This document shows positions 37,377 to 49,045 of a DNA stretch of 64,000 bases, in pieces. Each line of letters starts with the position of its first letter. Position 1 is the first letter of the stretch. A program made the position numbers and the translations under genes. The notes under the pieces were generated by a model. The model was not told the DNA's origin and ran no database searches. It worked only from the letters and a program-made list of their open reading frames with translations. This DNA is from Simmondsia chinensis (taxonomy: Eukaryota > Streptophyta > Magnoliopsida > Caryophyllales > Simmondsiaceae): NCBI GenBank assembly GCA_018398585.1, contig JAGTTD010000010.1, positions 7,023,501 to 7,087,500 on the forward strand, in the 5' to 3' direction.

Positions 37377-38992
37377 TGTAACACCCCCAAACGTTAATAC
37401 CAAATAGGCTTAAGTTAAAGGGGCGCTACACGGCCGTACTATAACGAATCTCCTTATTATAGTACGAAGCCCGAATCTTTCCAAACAAAACTCCTCAAAA
37501 TCATATAAACTGTTCTTATATAAAACATAATCCCAAATACATCAAACTTAACATTTTAATACTAGTAGAGCGGAAGCTTACAATTACAATATCCTAGATA
37601 GTTCTAATATGCTACAACAAAATTCATATATTATTCAACTATACGAATAACTAATCCTGGAGTAAGCTGTTCCATCTGTCTTCCTTCAGGAACTTGCCAT
37701 GGGTTACTAATCTAGAAAAAAGAGAAATAAACGAATTGGGTGAGCAAACAATGCACTCAGTAAGTACATTACACTCCCTACCCGGGTCAGACATATTATT
37801 TAAAACAGATGAAATTCCAATCAAATCCAGTAAAATCAATTTATCATAGAAATTCACATTATGGTAGCACATATCTTTTATTTACAAGAGCTCTTTTGGT
37901 AAAACTTCATTCTCAAAAGCTTTTTCGGTAAAACTTACAGAAGCATCGAATACTACGGCCAGTATTATTCCTGCGATAGGGTCACAGATCAACGTTCACA
38001 TTTCACATATTCGAACCGGTTCTAAGTCGACTGATCCAATAGGATCGAACATAGATCTATGTGCCGGTATTATTCCCGCGACATGGTCATAGATCGACTT
38101 TTCACATTTTGTATTTCACATTTCACATCGTGGACAGACCCCAGAGGGTCAACGTAGTTATCTGTAAGCTCTTCCCATAAAACCTTTCAAATTCAAATCA
38201 CAATTTCACAATAATTTCCTTCTATGTAACGACCCGGATTCGGACGTCTCCCCCGCATCGTCATACGTACCGGGATTCGGACATCTCCCCCGCGTACCTT
38301 TACACAGCCGGATTCAAATCACAAGTTCACAATAATTTTCTTCGAAATTCACACATTCGTAAAAACTCCTTCGAAATTCACATAGTCGTAAAAACTTCTT
38401 CGAAATTCTCATGTTAAATCAATGTATAAACCAATATAATTCAACTCCTAAGAGTATAAATCATATAATCACATAAACACATATGCCCAATCCTATTTTA
38501 TCAACCCAATAAATCATTCAAAATATAAGTCACACAAATTAAGTCATCTAAAGCAATTTTCATATTTTACAAACAAGTAGGGGAAGTAATATACTTACCT
38601 TCACTAGCTTAAATCCAACAAATTTAGCTTCTAAGAGGTGGTGACGCCGGCGGGGTGACTGAATCTGTACCGGCGAGGAGAGAGAGTCGTGAGTGGTAGA
38701 GAGAGAAAACCGAGAAGAGAGAGAGAGTCGAGAGGTGAGGGGTGAGGAAATGAGGTTGGGGGGTTATGGGTATTTATAGCCCCCCTTTTTTTTCCTCCTC
38801 CTTGCTCCCCACTCCAAGCTTTCTTTTTTTTTTTTTTTTTTCCTTGCTCCCTACTCAGCCAATTGTACTTATTTTTATCCTGACTGAAATAATAGCGAGT
38901 TTTAATTGTATTAAGATACGTAATTCAATTTAATTATTCTAAGTTTTATATATTATAATACCGAGTCTGATTTAATTAGATTGGGTGTTACA
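37377..38992 (-). repeat. 5' LTR of Tekay-like element
   Basis: 1616 bp with ends TGTAAC and GTTACA. It would carry the promoter for the minus-strand transcript. Partner of 30809-32416. Confidence 0.95.
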
Positions 38993-39060
38993 TCTTACTT
39001 TCCACAAGGTCTTGGATTCAAATCTAGAGGCTTGGAGGAAAGATTAGGTTGGGCAGTTCA
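38993..39060 (+). mobile_element. tRNA-like SINE head, right half (B box)
   Basis: Begins with the second copy of TCTTACTTTC and carries GGATTCAAATC at 39013-39023, a good B box. See the left half at 30774-30808. The downstream extent of the presumed SINE is not clear. Confidence 0.45.
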
Positions 39061-41956
39061 CATGGTGCAATTATTACATGAAAAAAATGAGGTTTGTAGT
39101 TTGAACTTTAGCGCATACCACTAAAATTTTCTTTTAAGTTTCCTTTTCACAATAAATAACACTACTAAAAATAATTGTCATGTACATGAATCAATCTTAG
39201 GCCTAGGGTCTTAAGGAAGTTAAAGCGTTTCCTTCGTGACCAAATAACGGGACGGTCTATCCCATATAGCGATTTTTGCATACCAAAGTCCATATTTCAA
39301 ATAGAGACTCTGCAACAAGTACGCAAAAATAAATAAATAAGTTTGGTCGGGAGGGTGTCTACATGAAGGCCACCTTAGAATTATTTTGTTACTCCACTTT
39401 TAGAATTATTGTTTTGGAGGCTCATAACGTTCTCTTAACTAAAAGAAGGTGAGATCTTTTTTTTCAAGTAAGTGAAGATTTTATTGTATGTTCCATGTAA
39501 CATTATGATCCTACATATAAGGTTGGTACAAGATAAGATCATAATTAAGTGATTATATCTAGATCATGAGACCTAACCTAGTTGCAACAAATTCAACCAC
39601 AAGATAATAGTGACAACTCAAGTGGTAATACAAGACCATATAAAAGGAATATCATGAGATTGAGATAGATTTGGTTTTGGGTCGACATGCCCTCACAATA
39701 AGAAATGCAGATCGAGAAGACAATAGGCTCTAGTTGATCTTGAGTATGAAGATATTAGACATGAAGATCACCACAAGTAACTTTCTCACAAACAAAATCA
39801 ATCAGCCTCCACAATCTTCGCCCAATGAGATTTGTAGTGAGATACATATCACCAAGTTTATCACATTGCGTGCGGTAGAGAAAGATCAAGCTCTCAAAAT
39901 AGGTTTTGTAACCATGTGATCTCTGTTGTGGTATGAGAGATAGAACGGTACTCAACTCCAGTACTAGTCTGAGCTACAACTTCTTATTTGGGTGAAGACC
40001 GGGAATTATATCCCACGAAATATTAAAATATTTTTAATATGTTGTACCTCACTACAAGTTTTAAGAAACATACTAAAGAATAATCAAAAATCAAGCTCAA
40101 GCCAAATAAAAGAAATGCGACATAGACAAACTCAACTCATAGAGACCATCTCATGACTTCATGTAGCATAGATCGTAAACAGGACAGATCTCGACCTCGA
40201 ACAAGGCAACCTCGAGTTTCCGAATCAATCTTAAACTTGAACCGGATCAAACTTGAGGAAGAATAAAGACAAGCAAGGAATAACATTTTTCCTTGTTGAT
40301 TGATGCTTGGGAAGCAGGCATCTAGGGCAAAATGCAGAGCTAGTGGTAATAAAGAATGCAGGGCATGCAGTGAACATAGAGAAGTCAAGGGAGCTCATTA
40401 AGCACTTGAAGACTTTTCTCCTTCACTCCAATTCTCAAGTTTCTCCTGCTAAGGGCCCCACTCGTGTCGTGGATCAATGACTTCGATCTCATCCATCCAC
40501 ATTTTTGTATTTTTTTTAATTATTTTTTGTATTTTTTTTTAATTATTTGTATAAATGTCTTATCAACTTTTGTATTATTGTATGATATTAAAGACGAGAA
40601 ATACTCCAAAGGGGCGTAACGTTTAGAAAAATAATTTGATGGGTCAAAATTTTTTGATTTTGGTATGGATATAGCAAATTCCCCAAAGATGGACAACAAT
40701 ATTATGGGAAAGGAGATTTGTTAAGCTTCAAACTCGGTATGTTGTTGAAAGGAGTGGGGATTTTCACCACTAAGCCAACCCAGGGAAACTCGGCTACAAT
40801 GTTTAATTTGAATACAAGAAACAACAAGTTTTCGAAAAGGATCAAGAAGCATAATATGTTTTTTTTTTTAAGAAAAGGACATTGACTTCATCAGTATTTG
40901 TCACGTCATTTGCCATGTCATATTATCTCTATTGTATTATCCACCACATTAGTATTTTAATTGTAACGTCAACAATTTGGTCATGTGTGATGTAGCCCGT
41001 ATTCTTCTTGAACTTTTTTTGCAAAATATGTTGTTCTAAGTGGTACAAAACATGTCCCCACGCACAAACGAACTCATGCAAGCACGCACACGCATATATA
41101 TATAAAATATACTTCATGGTCATTTCATGGATCAAATTGATCCTAAACTTTTTATTTTATCAAACACACTATTAGTTAGACTCTATGGTATTTCATCAGT
41201 TTTAACACTGTTGGCAATCATAATCATGTCCATACCATGTGATATGAAGCTAGTAGTCTAATTTTGACTATTGTTATGTTGTGCATGTGAGTTTGTTTGC
41301 TACTCTAGTTAAAAATTTTGGATTGAATTGCAAATGGGAGTGTAACTAGTACAAGTTTCTCGTGTTATACTTCAAACCTATAATCATAAATTTTTTTTTT
41401 TGTCAAAATAATCCTAAATGTTTATATTGTATATTTAGAGAACTATTAAGAAAAAAGAAAATTAAACTACTTTACCTAATAACTATCCACTTATTAAATT
41501 AAATGCCTATCACTCCTATTTTGTAGCCATAACCGCATAGGAGAGTTAGAATAATGAGTAATTTGCCCTCTGAAGTGATATTGATGTATTGCAATTTGTT
41601 GTTTCCTTATTTAAAATATTATTGTGTTATTCAAATTTATAATAAAAATATATTAAGTAAAAATTCTTTCCTATTTGAAAAGTTTTCCCTCGCTAGTCCT
41701 TATAATCTCAAGTATTTTGTTTCCAATTTTTTTATAATAAAAAATAAGAATGAAAAAACTAAGGCTAGGAAGAAATTGGGTTTAACTTTTCAACTTTTCT
41801 GGATTGCAAAAATAATTGCTCAATTCCTTCAATATGAATAGAAAAATACAATATTGAGAGATATAAGATGGAGCAATCGTGAAATGAAGAGATTGGAGAC
41901 ATAAAACAAGAAGTAAATATTTTTTCCTTGAGTTTACTTTTTCCATATCGAAGTTA

Positions 41957-41993
<37 letters not shown>

Positions 41994-42187
41994 CAAAATA
42001 ATTAAAAAGATATTTTACGTTAGTCAATTAATGAGAGGCACGAATGAGAGGATACAAAAAAGATCATTAATTTATCATTTCTCTTTTTTTCACTTAAGGA
42101 TTCAAATGAAGGCATGAAGTAAAGACCTTTCTACTACTTATTAACTTCAAGTACTTATTCTTTTGGAATAATCAAAGTCAAATGTTA
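39061..42187. other. AT-rich spacer without recognised genes
   Basis: Only short ORFs without motifs. I note an (AT)n run at 41959-41989, a T-run near 40860, and CACGTCA-type words around 40900-40980. Nothing here supports a gene. Confidence 0.5.
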
Positions 42188-42192
42188 TTTTT

Positions 42193-42808
42193 TGTTAGGT
42201 TATGTCTCAAATTACTTGTTTTATTTTATATGGGGCTGCCGTGCGGTCACCGATCGATCGGGAGGGAAAGCCGATCGATCGGGTGATTTAAGGAAGGATT
42301 CGAATTTTTGCCCGTGAAGGGGCCGATCGATCAGGAGTCGTTTTTTCGCCTGCCCTAGTTATTTTCTATAAATAAGGGTTTAGGGTTTCAGTATTTGGTG
42401 AGAGGTTTCTCCCATACATATCCAATCAAAGTGAGGTGAGCCGCCATTAAGAAAAAGAGGTGATTTCGTAATTCCTCCAAGATATTCGAGTGTTACGAGA
42501 GTTCAGAGGGAGTAATTGTAATTCTTCCATATATCTCGTTTGGGAAGTGTCGTTGTAATTCTTCCTTTCAGTTAATAAAGAATCTCCATCTCCGCCGTGG
42601 TTTTCTCCCCTCTCAATTGTAGAGGGGTTTCCATGTAAATATTTTGTGTTCTTGTTTCGTTCTTTCTTTCTCCATATTTGTTTACTTCTCGTTTTGCGTG
42701 AGTCATATTATTTGAATCGAATCATGTTACCAAGGTTTTCGCTTCCACATTAAGTTTTTCTCCACAAATTGGTATCTTAGTATACTAGATTTGTTAAGTT
42801 CCCTTTCA
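42193..42808 (+). repeat. 5' LTR of copia C
   Basis: Starts TGTTAGGTTATG and ends CCCTTTCA. TATA box at 42367-42374. Carries three CCGATCGATC words between 42249 and 42331. Confidence 0.93.
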
Positions 42809-42811
42809 AAT

Positions 42812-42824
42812 TGGTATCAGAGCC
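42812..42824 (+). other. copia C primer binding site
   Basis: TGGTATCAGAGCC, complementary to initiator methionine tRNA, three bases after the LTR. Confidence 0.92.
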
Positions 42825-42846
42825 CTGTTTATTTTGATTTGATAAT

Positions 42847-43767
42847 ATGATGTCCGCAATTAGATCTGAAATTGAGAAGTTTGGTGGTCAAGGGAGCTTC
42901 AGCTTATGGCAGGTTCGCGTTAAGGGCCTCTTGACTCAGAATGGCTTGAAGAAAGCTTTAGATGGAAAAGAGAAGAAATCAGAGAATCTTACAGAAGCAC
43001 AATGGAAGGAGTTGGATGAGAAGGCGCTCACAGCAATTCAGATGTGTCTTACCGATGACGTTTTGACAGAAGTTCTGGAAGTGAAGACCGCTAAGAGGTT
43101 GTGGGAGAAATTGCAGGATATGTTATGTTTCAAGTCTGTCTTCAACAAATCGCAGTTAAGCGCCGGTTATTCACGTTTCGTATGTCAGAAGGTACGTCAC
43201 TTAAGAACCACGTCGGTGAATTTAATTCAATTATTCAAGATTTGAAAGAATTGGATGATGTTCCTAAGGATGAAGATCAGGCAATGTTGTTGTTATGTTC
43301 TCTCTCTACTTCATATAAGGGTTTTGTCGAAAGCATGATTTATGGGGGTAGACAAACCATATCTGTTGATGAAGTTAAAAGAAACCTACTGAGTAAAGAA
43401 CGAGTAGATAGGGAATTATCTGACTCTGTGTATAATCAGGTAGTGGTTTATTTGTGAGGGGGAGAACCGAGTATGATCATAGTGGAAACAAGTCTAAGTC
43501 TAGCTATCAAGACCTAACCTGTAACTACTGTCGTAAGAAAGGGCACATTAAGAAAGACTTTTATAAGCTTAAGAGAAAATTAGAAGCAGATAACAGGTCT
43601 GACCAGAGATCCATAGCAGCTAGTGTTGTGAATGGTGAGAATGAAGATTTTCTTTTGTCTGTTTCTGAACCTCAGTTCAACTTGAAAGATAGTTGGTTTT
43701 TGGATTCGGGTTGCTCCTATCATGTCTGTCCCAACCGGGATTGGTTTTCCACATACGAGTCTGTTTG
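42847..43767 (+). pseudogene. copia C gag and protease
   Basis: The ATG at 42847 starts a typical copia gag (IEKFGGQGSFSLWQVRVKGL, KALTAIQMCLTDDVLTEV). A frameshift near 43155 moves the frame to 43101-43457 (LKNHVGEFNSIIQDLKELDD, LLLCSLSTSYKGFVES). A stop follows, and the next piece, 43454-43768, has a zinc knuckle [14 protein letters not shown] (last Cys replaced by Phe) and the protease site [14 protein letters not shown] with DSG intact, ending in a stop at 43768. These few lesions contrast with the large deletions downstream. Confidence 0.9.
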
Positions 43768-43780
43768 AGGTGGAGTTGCT

Positions 43781-44524
43781 TTGATGGGTAATGATAATCC
43801 ATGCAAAGTTCTGGGTATAGGAACAATTCGTTTTAGGATGTTCGATGGCATTATCAAGGTTTTGGGCGATGTTCTTCATGTTCCTGATTTGAAGAAAAAT
43901 CTCATCTCTTTGGGTACTCTTGAATCTAAAGGGTACAGGTACACAGCTGAAGGTGGAGTTTTGAAGGTAGTTAAGGGTGTATTGACAGTTATGAAGGGCA
44001 GAAGGTCAGGTACGTTGTATGAGCTTGTCAGTTCCACAGTTGTTAGATCTGTTGCAGTATCTTCATCATCCTTGTTGTTGACAGATCCAGCAATCACAAA
44101 TTTAGGACATTTGAGATTGGATCGTTCAGGTGATAGGTGTCTGTTTGAGCACAGTGTAAGGGGCTCTTTGTGTGGTCAGTCTAGAGGACTGCTGGTATGT
44201 GAACAAGGGCTTTATGTGAAGCAGAAAGGTTTTCTCTTCAAACCATTCCTGACGAGACGTGTCACGTTTGGTGAGTCTTCATTATTGTTATCTCCACAGA
44301 AGATATCATCAGTTGTTTGTTATTCAGGTCAGATGAGTAAGCCAGAGGGAGTTCAGTTCAGTAACATAGTTCAGCAGCGGGTGGCTGTTTCAGTTGATGT
44401 GTCAAGAGCCAATTCAGATAAGAAGATTGGCATTGCTGATAACCTCTCAGATATGTTCGCTCAGTTTCTACCTAACAGGAAGTTCAAGTTTCGCACGATT
44501 AGGTTTCGTACATCGTTGTGTTAA
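43781..44524 (+). pseudogene. copia C collapsed pol: protease end, pre-integrase, linker and RNase H tail in one frame
   Basis: A 247-residue open frame. Residues about 1-75 are the protease end (VLGDVLHVPDLKKNLISLG, then GVLTVMKGRRSGTLYELV). Residues 100-150 resemble the GAG-pre-integrase block (LGHLRLDRSGDR, GSLCGQSRGLLVCEQGLYVK). Residues 155-215 resemble the segment after the integrase (RRVTFGESSLLLSPQKISSV, GVQFSNIVQQRV). Residues 220-240 resemble the RNase H end (IADNLSDMFAQFLPNRKFKF). Integrase core, RT and most of RNase H are missing, yet the frame is open across the junctions. The module assignment is by motif likeness and should be tested by alignment. Confidence 0.75.
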
Positions 44525-44599
44525 CCCCGTGTGTGGGGGTTTTGTGGAGAAGGTGGAGGTAATTCTTTTATGTATGTAATTTGAGCCACGGTGGAGATT

Positions 44600-45216
44600 T
44601 GTTAGGTTATGTCTCAAATTACTTATTTTATTTTATATGGGGCTACCGTGTGGTCACCGATCGATCGGGAGGGAAAGCCGATCGATCAGGTGATTTAAGG
44701 AAGGATTCGAATTTTTGGCCGTGAAGGGGCCGATCGATCGGGAGTCGTTGTTCCGCCGGCCCTAATTATTTTCTATAAATAAGGGTTTAGGGTTTCGGTA
44801 TTTGGTGAGAGGTTTCTCCCATACGTATCCAATCAAAGTGAGGTGAGCCGCCATTAAGAAAAAGAGGTGATTTCGTAATTCCTCCAAGATATTCGAGTGC
44901 TACGAGAGTTCAGAGGGAGTGATTGTAATTCTTCCATATATCTCGTTTGAGAAGTGTAGTTATAATTCTTCCGTTCAGTTAATAAAGAATCTCCATCTCC
45001 GCCCGTGGTTTTCTCCCCTCTCGATTGTAGAGGGGTTTCCACGTAAATATTGTGTGTTCTTGTTTTGTTCTTTCTTTCTCCATATTTGTTTACTTCTCAT
45101 TTTGCGTGAGTCATATTATTTGAATCGAATCATGTTACCAGGGTTTTCGCTTCCGCATTAAGTTTTCCTCCACAAATTGGTATCTTAGTATACTAGATTT
45201 GTTAAGTTCCCTTTCA
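44600..45216 (+). repeat. 3' LTR of copia C
   Basis: 617-bp partner of 42193-42808. TATA box at 44775-44783. Preceded by the purine stretch GGTGGAGAT. Confidence 0.93.
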
Positions 45217-45221
45217 TTTTT

Positions 45222-46115
45222 GATAACCCATACTTTCAAATGTATGTGATTCATTGATCAATACCAGCTTGTTTCTCAACCACTAATTCAGGAAGTTCGA
45301 GTAAATCAACACTCTCCTCTTCTCCTACAGTGGGTCGAGAAGATATAGCCGAAATAGTTCAATCTCATGATTAGACATTGTCTCATGAGAATGAAACTCT
45401 GGACATCATAAGTGGTAATGACTCAGGGTCCTCTGGGTTTGAGTTCCCGCTGGGGTTTGAGCCCTCCACCTTTGCTAGACCTCACGCATAGATGAAAGTT
45501 CGCCCAAAAATATCCTGGTGTAGGTGCCGTTTATGGATGAGTCTAGCATAGTTGGACAGAATAGAGAAAAAGTGATGGCGGGTCTTAGATCTCTAAGTTG
45601 GGTGCGACAATAAAGGGTAGGAGGGCACTAAAGCACAGAACAGAAGAGCACGCTAAGCAGGAGGTACAAGACTTCCTAAATTATATGTCTCCTAGGAATA
45701 GCTTGAAGAGATTAGCGAAGGCCTCTGGCATGCAGAAAATGAGGAATTTGGGGGAAAGGGGTGATAGTGTTAAAGACGCCGATAAGCTCCTTGCTGCAAA
45801 GCACACTGGGAGATGGGAAAAGACCAGGGCTGGGTTTTGACGGTTATGATCCGCTTATGATTGAGCACCTTGCTTTGATAGATTAAGGGCGTGACTTTCC
45901 TCTATTCTAGTCTTTTGGTTTGTCTAGTTTCCAAATCCTCCCTAGTGGTGTTTGAGGTTCTTGGGGTATGCCTATTTTAACTTGAATTCATGTTTATACT
46001 ATTTTTATTGTTTTGTTCTCTGTCCTAATACGGGTTGACTCAGGGCTCGTTTGTTCTAGTTGTTTGCTTTGTATCACAACTCTGTCGCTAATTATCGAAA
46101 AAAAATTTTGATTTT
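45222..46115 (+). other. unidentified transcript-like segment ending near an A-run
   Basis: Less AT-rich than its surroundings. It contains an 80-residue ORF (45598-45840), Lys/Arg-rich, with SPRNSLKRLAKASGMQKMRN and TGRWEKTRAGF, which I do not recognise. A TC/TG-rich stretch follows and ends in GCTAATTATCGAAAAAAAA near 46110. The composition and A-run suggest the 3' end of a LINE or a retroposed sequence, but no RT motif is visible. Confidence 0.35.
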
Positions 46116-46899
46116 TTTACATCAAGTCATTGTCAAATAGGGAAAGAATTCAACTGTTTACGATAATGCATTGGATACATTAAATACTGTAAGTTTTCTC
46201 AAAATGTATGTCCTTTGCTTTTTTTTTTTTAATTAAAGACTATTGGCCCCAAAGTTTATTACATTATAAGTTTGATGATAACAATTATTAAACGAGTCCT
46301 TATATTTAATAATTCTAACCTTGTTGAAGTGAAGAATGACCATGTTGATACCAAGCATTCGAAGATGATAGATCAAGATAAACATGATTAAAGTTAAAGT
46401 GAAGAATGTTCTGCCAAAAAATAAAAAAATTTAAGTGAAGAATGATTAAAAATCAAGAGAACGAGATTCGAGTCTAGGTATTTCAAAAAGTTTCTTTTTA
46501 TATTTTAGGACTTATGATCGGATATATCAATTGAGTTAAATATCTCAATATCGATTTGTGGTGCTCTAGCAAAAAAATGTTTTTGAAAGATTTTGAAATT
46601 TTGTTTAGAAAAACACTCAATTTAACTTCAAGTCGATTCAATTTTTTAATGTAAATATTTTATAAATTGGCATTACCAGAGGCATCTCCAAAATAATGAG
46701 ATCAAAAAAATTTTATTACAGTGATATATTGGCTAAATAGTAACAAATCAAGCCCAATAGTTACAAAGGTTCAAAAACACCCGAAAATGCTAGGTATCAA
46801 CATGTAAGAAGCATGTATCAACATATAGACAAGTCATAGCCAAACTTGACCTATATATTGACACAAAGCCCTATGCCAAGTCCAAATGGCTACTCTTTT
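46116..46899. other. AT-rich spacer
   Basis: No coding motif or repeat structure recognised. Confidence 0.5.
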
Positions 46900-47480
46900 A
46901 AATTCGATTTCTTTCCCATTTTTTCTGAAACTTCTCCAACCGCTCTAAGCTTTCTTTGGCCTACAAATAAAGTTTACATGTTTTGCTAAAATTCATCCAA
47001 TTCTTCAAGCTTTGATTGTACAAAAACTTAAATCTTCTACTTGTGCTTTAAAGTTTTAGTCTCTTTTTTTTCTTGAAGTATTTTTTTAGCATTAGTGGTT
47101 CTCTTTGTTATTGAGTATATTAAACTTTATTGGTATATCCTAAACTGCTAAACTTGATTAATTGTCAAAAACTTTCAAAAGTTAGAGTTTCAGTGCTTAA
47201 ATTTATTTTCTTGTGAAGGTGGATCCTGAGTCTGTGTTATAAAAGGATCGATTGTAAAAGGTTGGGTCCTAAACCTAGGTTAAAAAATGATCAATTGTAA
47301 AATTTTGGGAATTGAGCCTACGTACAATAAGACCAATAATAAAAGGTCATATCCTAAGCCTAAGTTTTAAAAGAATCATCAAGCTTAGTAAAAGACTCAA
47401 GTGACAAAGGGTAATCACTTGGAGAGTGGACTAGCTTTCGGATTGGAAGTAAACCACTAACAAAATTATCGTTCTTTCTT
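46900..47480 (+). repeat. possible SIRE-like copia LTR, 3' portion
   Basis: CTTGGAGAGTGGACTAGC followed by AAACCACTAACAAAATTATC (about 47418-47470) resembles the conserved R-U5 end of SIRE-type LTRs, where a GAGTGGA word is followed by AACCACTATAA and a TTCTTTC stretch. Upstream are repeated GGATCGATTGTAAAAGG-like words (47240-47310). Borders and partner are not identifiable, so this is a tentative call. Confidence 0.35.
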
Positions 47481-47659
47481 TTTTTTCTTCCCCTTATTTT
47501 TTACACTTATTATTTTTCTTATCAATTTGATTATTGGTTCTCAAAGTTTAAGTTTTCAATTTATTATTTTTCTTTCATTTTAAGTTTAAGTTTTTGGGTT
47601 GCTCTTTGAGCCTTCAAAGATATATTAGGTTCATTATTATTGACATACTATAATTTGTT

Positions 47660-47800
47660 ATTTACTTAGTTTAAATTGCAATTAGTTATATTTAATTATT
47701 TAGTTATTGTCGTATAATTGTTTTATAGGGTCAAAGAACAATCTTTTCGAAAAGCTTAAGCTGATAGTTGAAGGCCCAAAAATAATTTTATACTCTAACA
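47660..47800 (-). repeat. copia LTR start fragment with polypurine tract
   Basis: On the minus strand GTGAGGGGGCA (47801-47811) is followed by TGTTAGAGTATAAAATTA, a standard tract-to-LTR transition. The LTR sequence fades below about 47660. Confidence 0.5.
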
Positions 47801-47832
47801 TGCCCCCTCACACGAATGCCAATTCAGCTTGA

Positions 47833-48408
47833 TGTTGGTACAATTGGTAGAAAACACACAAATTTGTCAAGGAAATATAAAATAGGTATAAAAATCAGTC
47901 ACAAGCTTCAAGGCACATAGCGAAGCATTTTTCTTAAGATTTATTTCTTGAATACCCAAATAGTATAAGAGTTACAATAAAACCCAACAACAAGGTGAGA
48001 GTAAGAGAGTAGATAGAGAAAGATCACCGAGTTTTTTTTAGAAAGAGAGAGAGAATGAATTGTACAAGTCTTTACAATTGACAAACGGGGGCTTTATATA
48101 AAGATCAATGTGTCTCTTGTGAAGAGACACATCAATTAACACTGAAAACACACATTAATTTTCAAGGGACACATCCCTCCAATTAGTTAATTAATTTTCA
48201 AAAAATAGAAACCGGCGCGCCAAAAATAATGGCCAAAACTACTCTGTATGTCGATACACAAACCCAAACATTGGTTTCTGTAAGTTTGTGTGTTGACACA
48301 CGGGTCTATGTGTCGACACACAGACCCAAACTTTGGCTTCTACATATTTAAGCCAAAATATATAACAAGTAAATATTTGAAACACTTTATTTTGAAAATA
48401 TATCAACA
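47833..48408 (-). repeat. 3' LTR of a degraded minus-strand copia element
   Basis: Bounded on the plus strand by TGTTGG (47833) and CAACA (48408), with the purine tract complement TTCTCCCATCAT at 48409-48420. Above it, copia RNase H remains on the same strand at 49046-49500. Two TGTGTCGACACA-like palindromic words lie around 48280-48325. The other LTR is absent. Confidence 0.6.
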
Positions 48409-48921
48409 TTCTCCCATCATTTTCAAAATATATCCATTCTCATACAATAAAAAACATCTCAGAGTTAAAAGAAGTCTTTATGCACAAATGAGAGTTTCTT
48501 CCTATTGAGCCCTCACTTAGTGGAGACACGTTACAATTAGTCAGAGCGTAATGGTAGACTAATATTTGAACCATACAAGTCTATTTGACTATCCACACAC
48601 GTCTCTGCACACAAGACTTACTCTCCACAAAACACATCATCTTCAACTGACACAATTAAGGCCATGTATCCCGTATCCTTCATGAGTGTAACAGAGTCAA
48701 AGCCATGTCAGTAACAGAGTCAAAGCCATGTCATTAAAATACTCCTTGATGTGACCAAACTTCACATTTATTTAGGTAGACCCCATTGATCATTGCCCCT
48801 GCCACATGACATTAAATAATTTCCTCAGGTTCATGAAAAGCTTACGCTCAACCTTATTTTCCCTTTGTCATAGGTTATGAAGCACTACACCTGGGATGTA
48901 ATTTTACTTTTAGTGCTTCTT

Positions 48922-49028
48922 GAACGTAAGACCTGGGGTTGGGTTGAGAGTCCACAGGTAACAGAATCACACAGATGGTGGAACTCTTTCATTGAACGTA
49001 AGACCTGGCATTGGGTTGAGAGTCCACC
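48922..49028. repeat. 35-bp direct repeat in copia 3' non-coding region
   Basis: GAACGTAAGACCTGG...GTTGAGAGTCCAC occurs at 48922-48956 and again at 48994-49028, 72 bp apart. It lies between the RNase H remnant and its LTR. Confidence 0.85.
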
Positions 49029-49045
49029 ATGGGTGACTAAAATTG

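Larger units (their letters stand above)
30809..38992 (-). mobile_element. Tekay/Del-like Ty3/gypsy chromovirus
   Basis: About 8.2 kb with LTRs at 30809-32416 and 37377-38992, in minus orientation (5' LTR on the right). All modules are present in gypsy order: gag with two zinc knuckles, protease, RT, RNase H, integrase and the start of a chromodomain. The primer site and polypurine tract are in place. Frames are long, with only a few stops and one homopolymer frameshift, so it is the best preserved element in the window. The flanks share TCTTACTTTC (30799-30808, 38993-39002), longer than the usual 5-bp duplication. Confidence 0.95.
42193..45216 (+). mobile_element. copia C: short internally deleted Ty1/copia element
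   Basis: LTRs of 616 and 617 bp (42193-42808, 44600-45216), nearly identical by eye, a primer site, and a perfect TTTTT flank on both sides (42188-42192, 45217-45221). The internal region is only 1.8 kb. It carries gag and protease, a piece of GAG-pre-integrase, a piece of the integrase-RT linker and the last residues of RNase H. The integrase core and the RT are absent. It is a non-autonomous derivative that needed a helper to move, or was deleted after insertion. Confidence 0.93.

Noticed and set aside
42240..42340. CRISPR-like or satellite array from repeated CCGATCGATC
   Set aside because: Only three words with uneven spacing, inside a plant LTR and repeated in its partner LTR.
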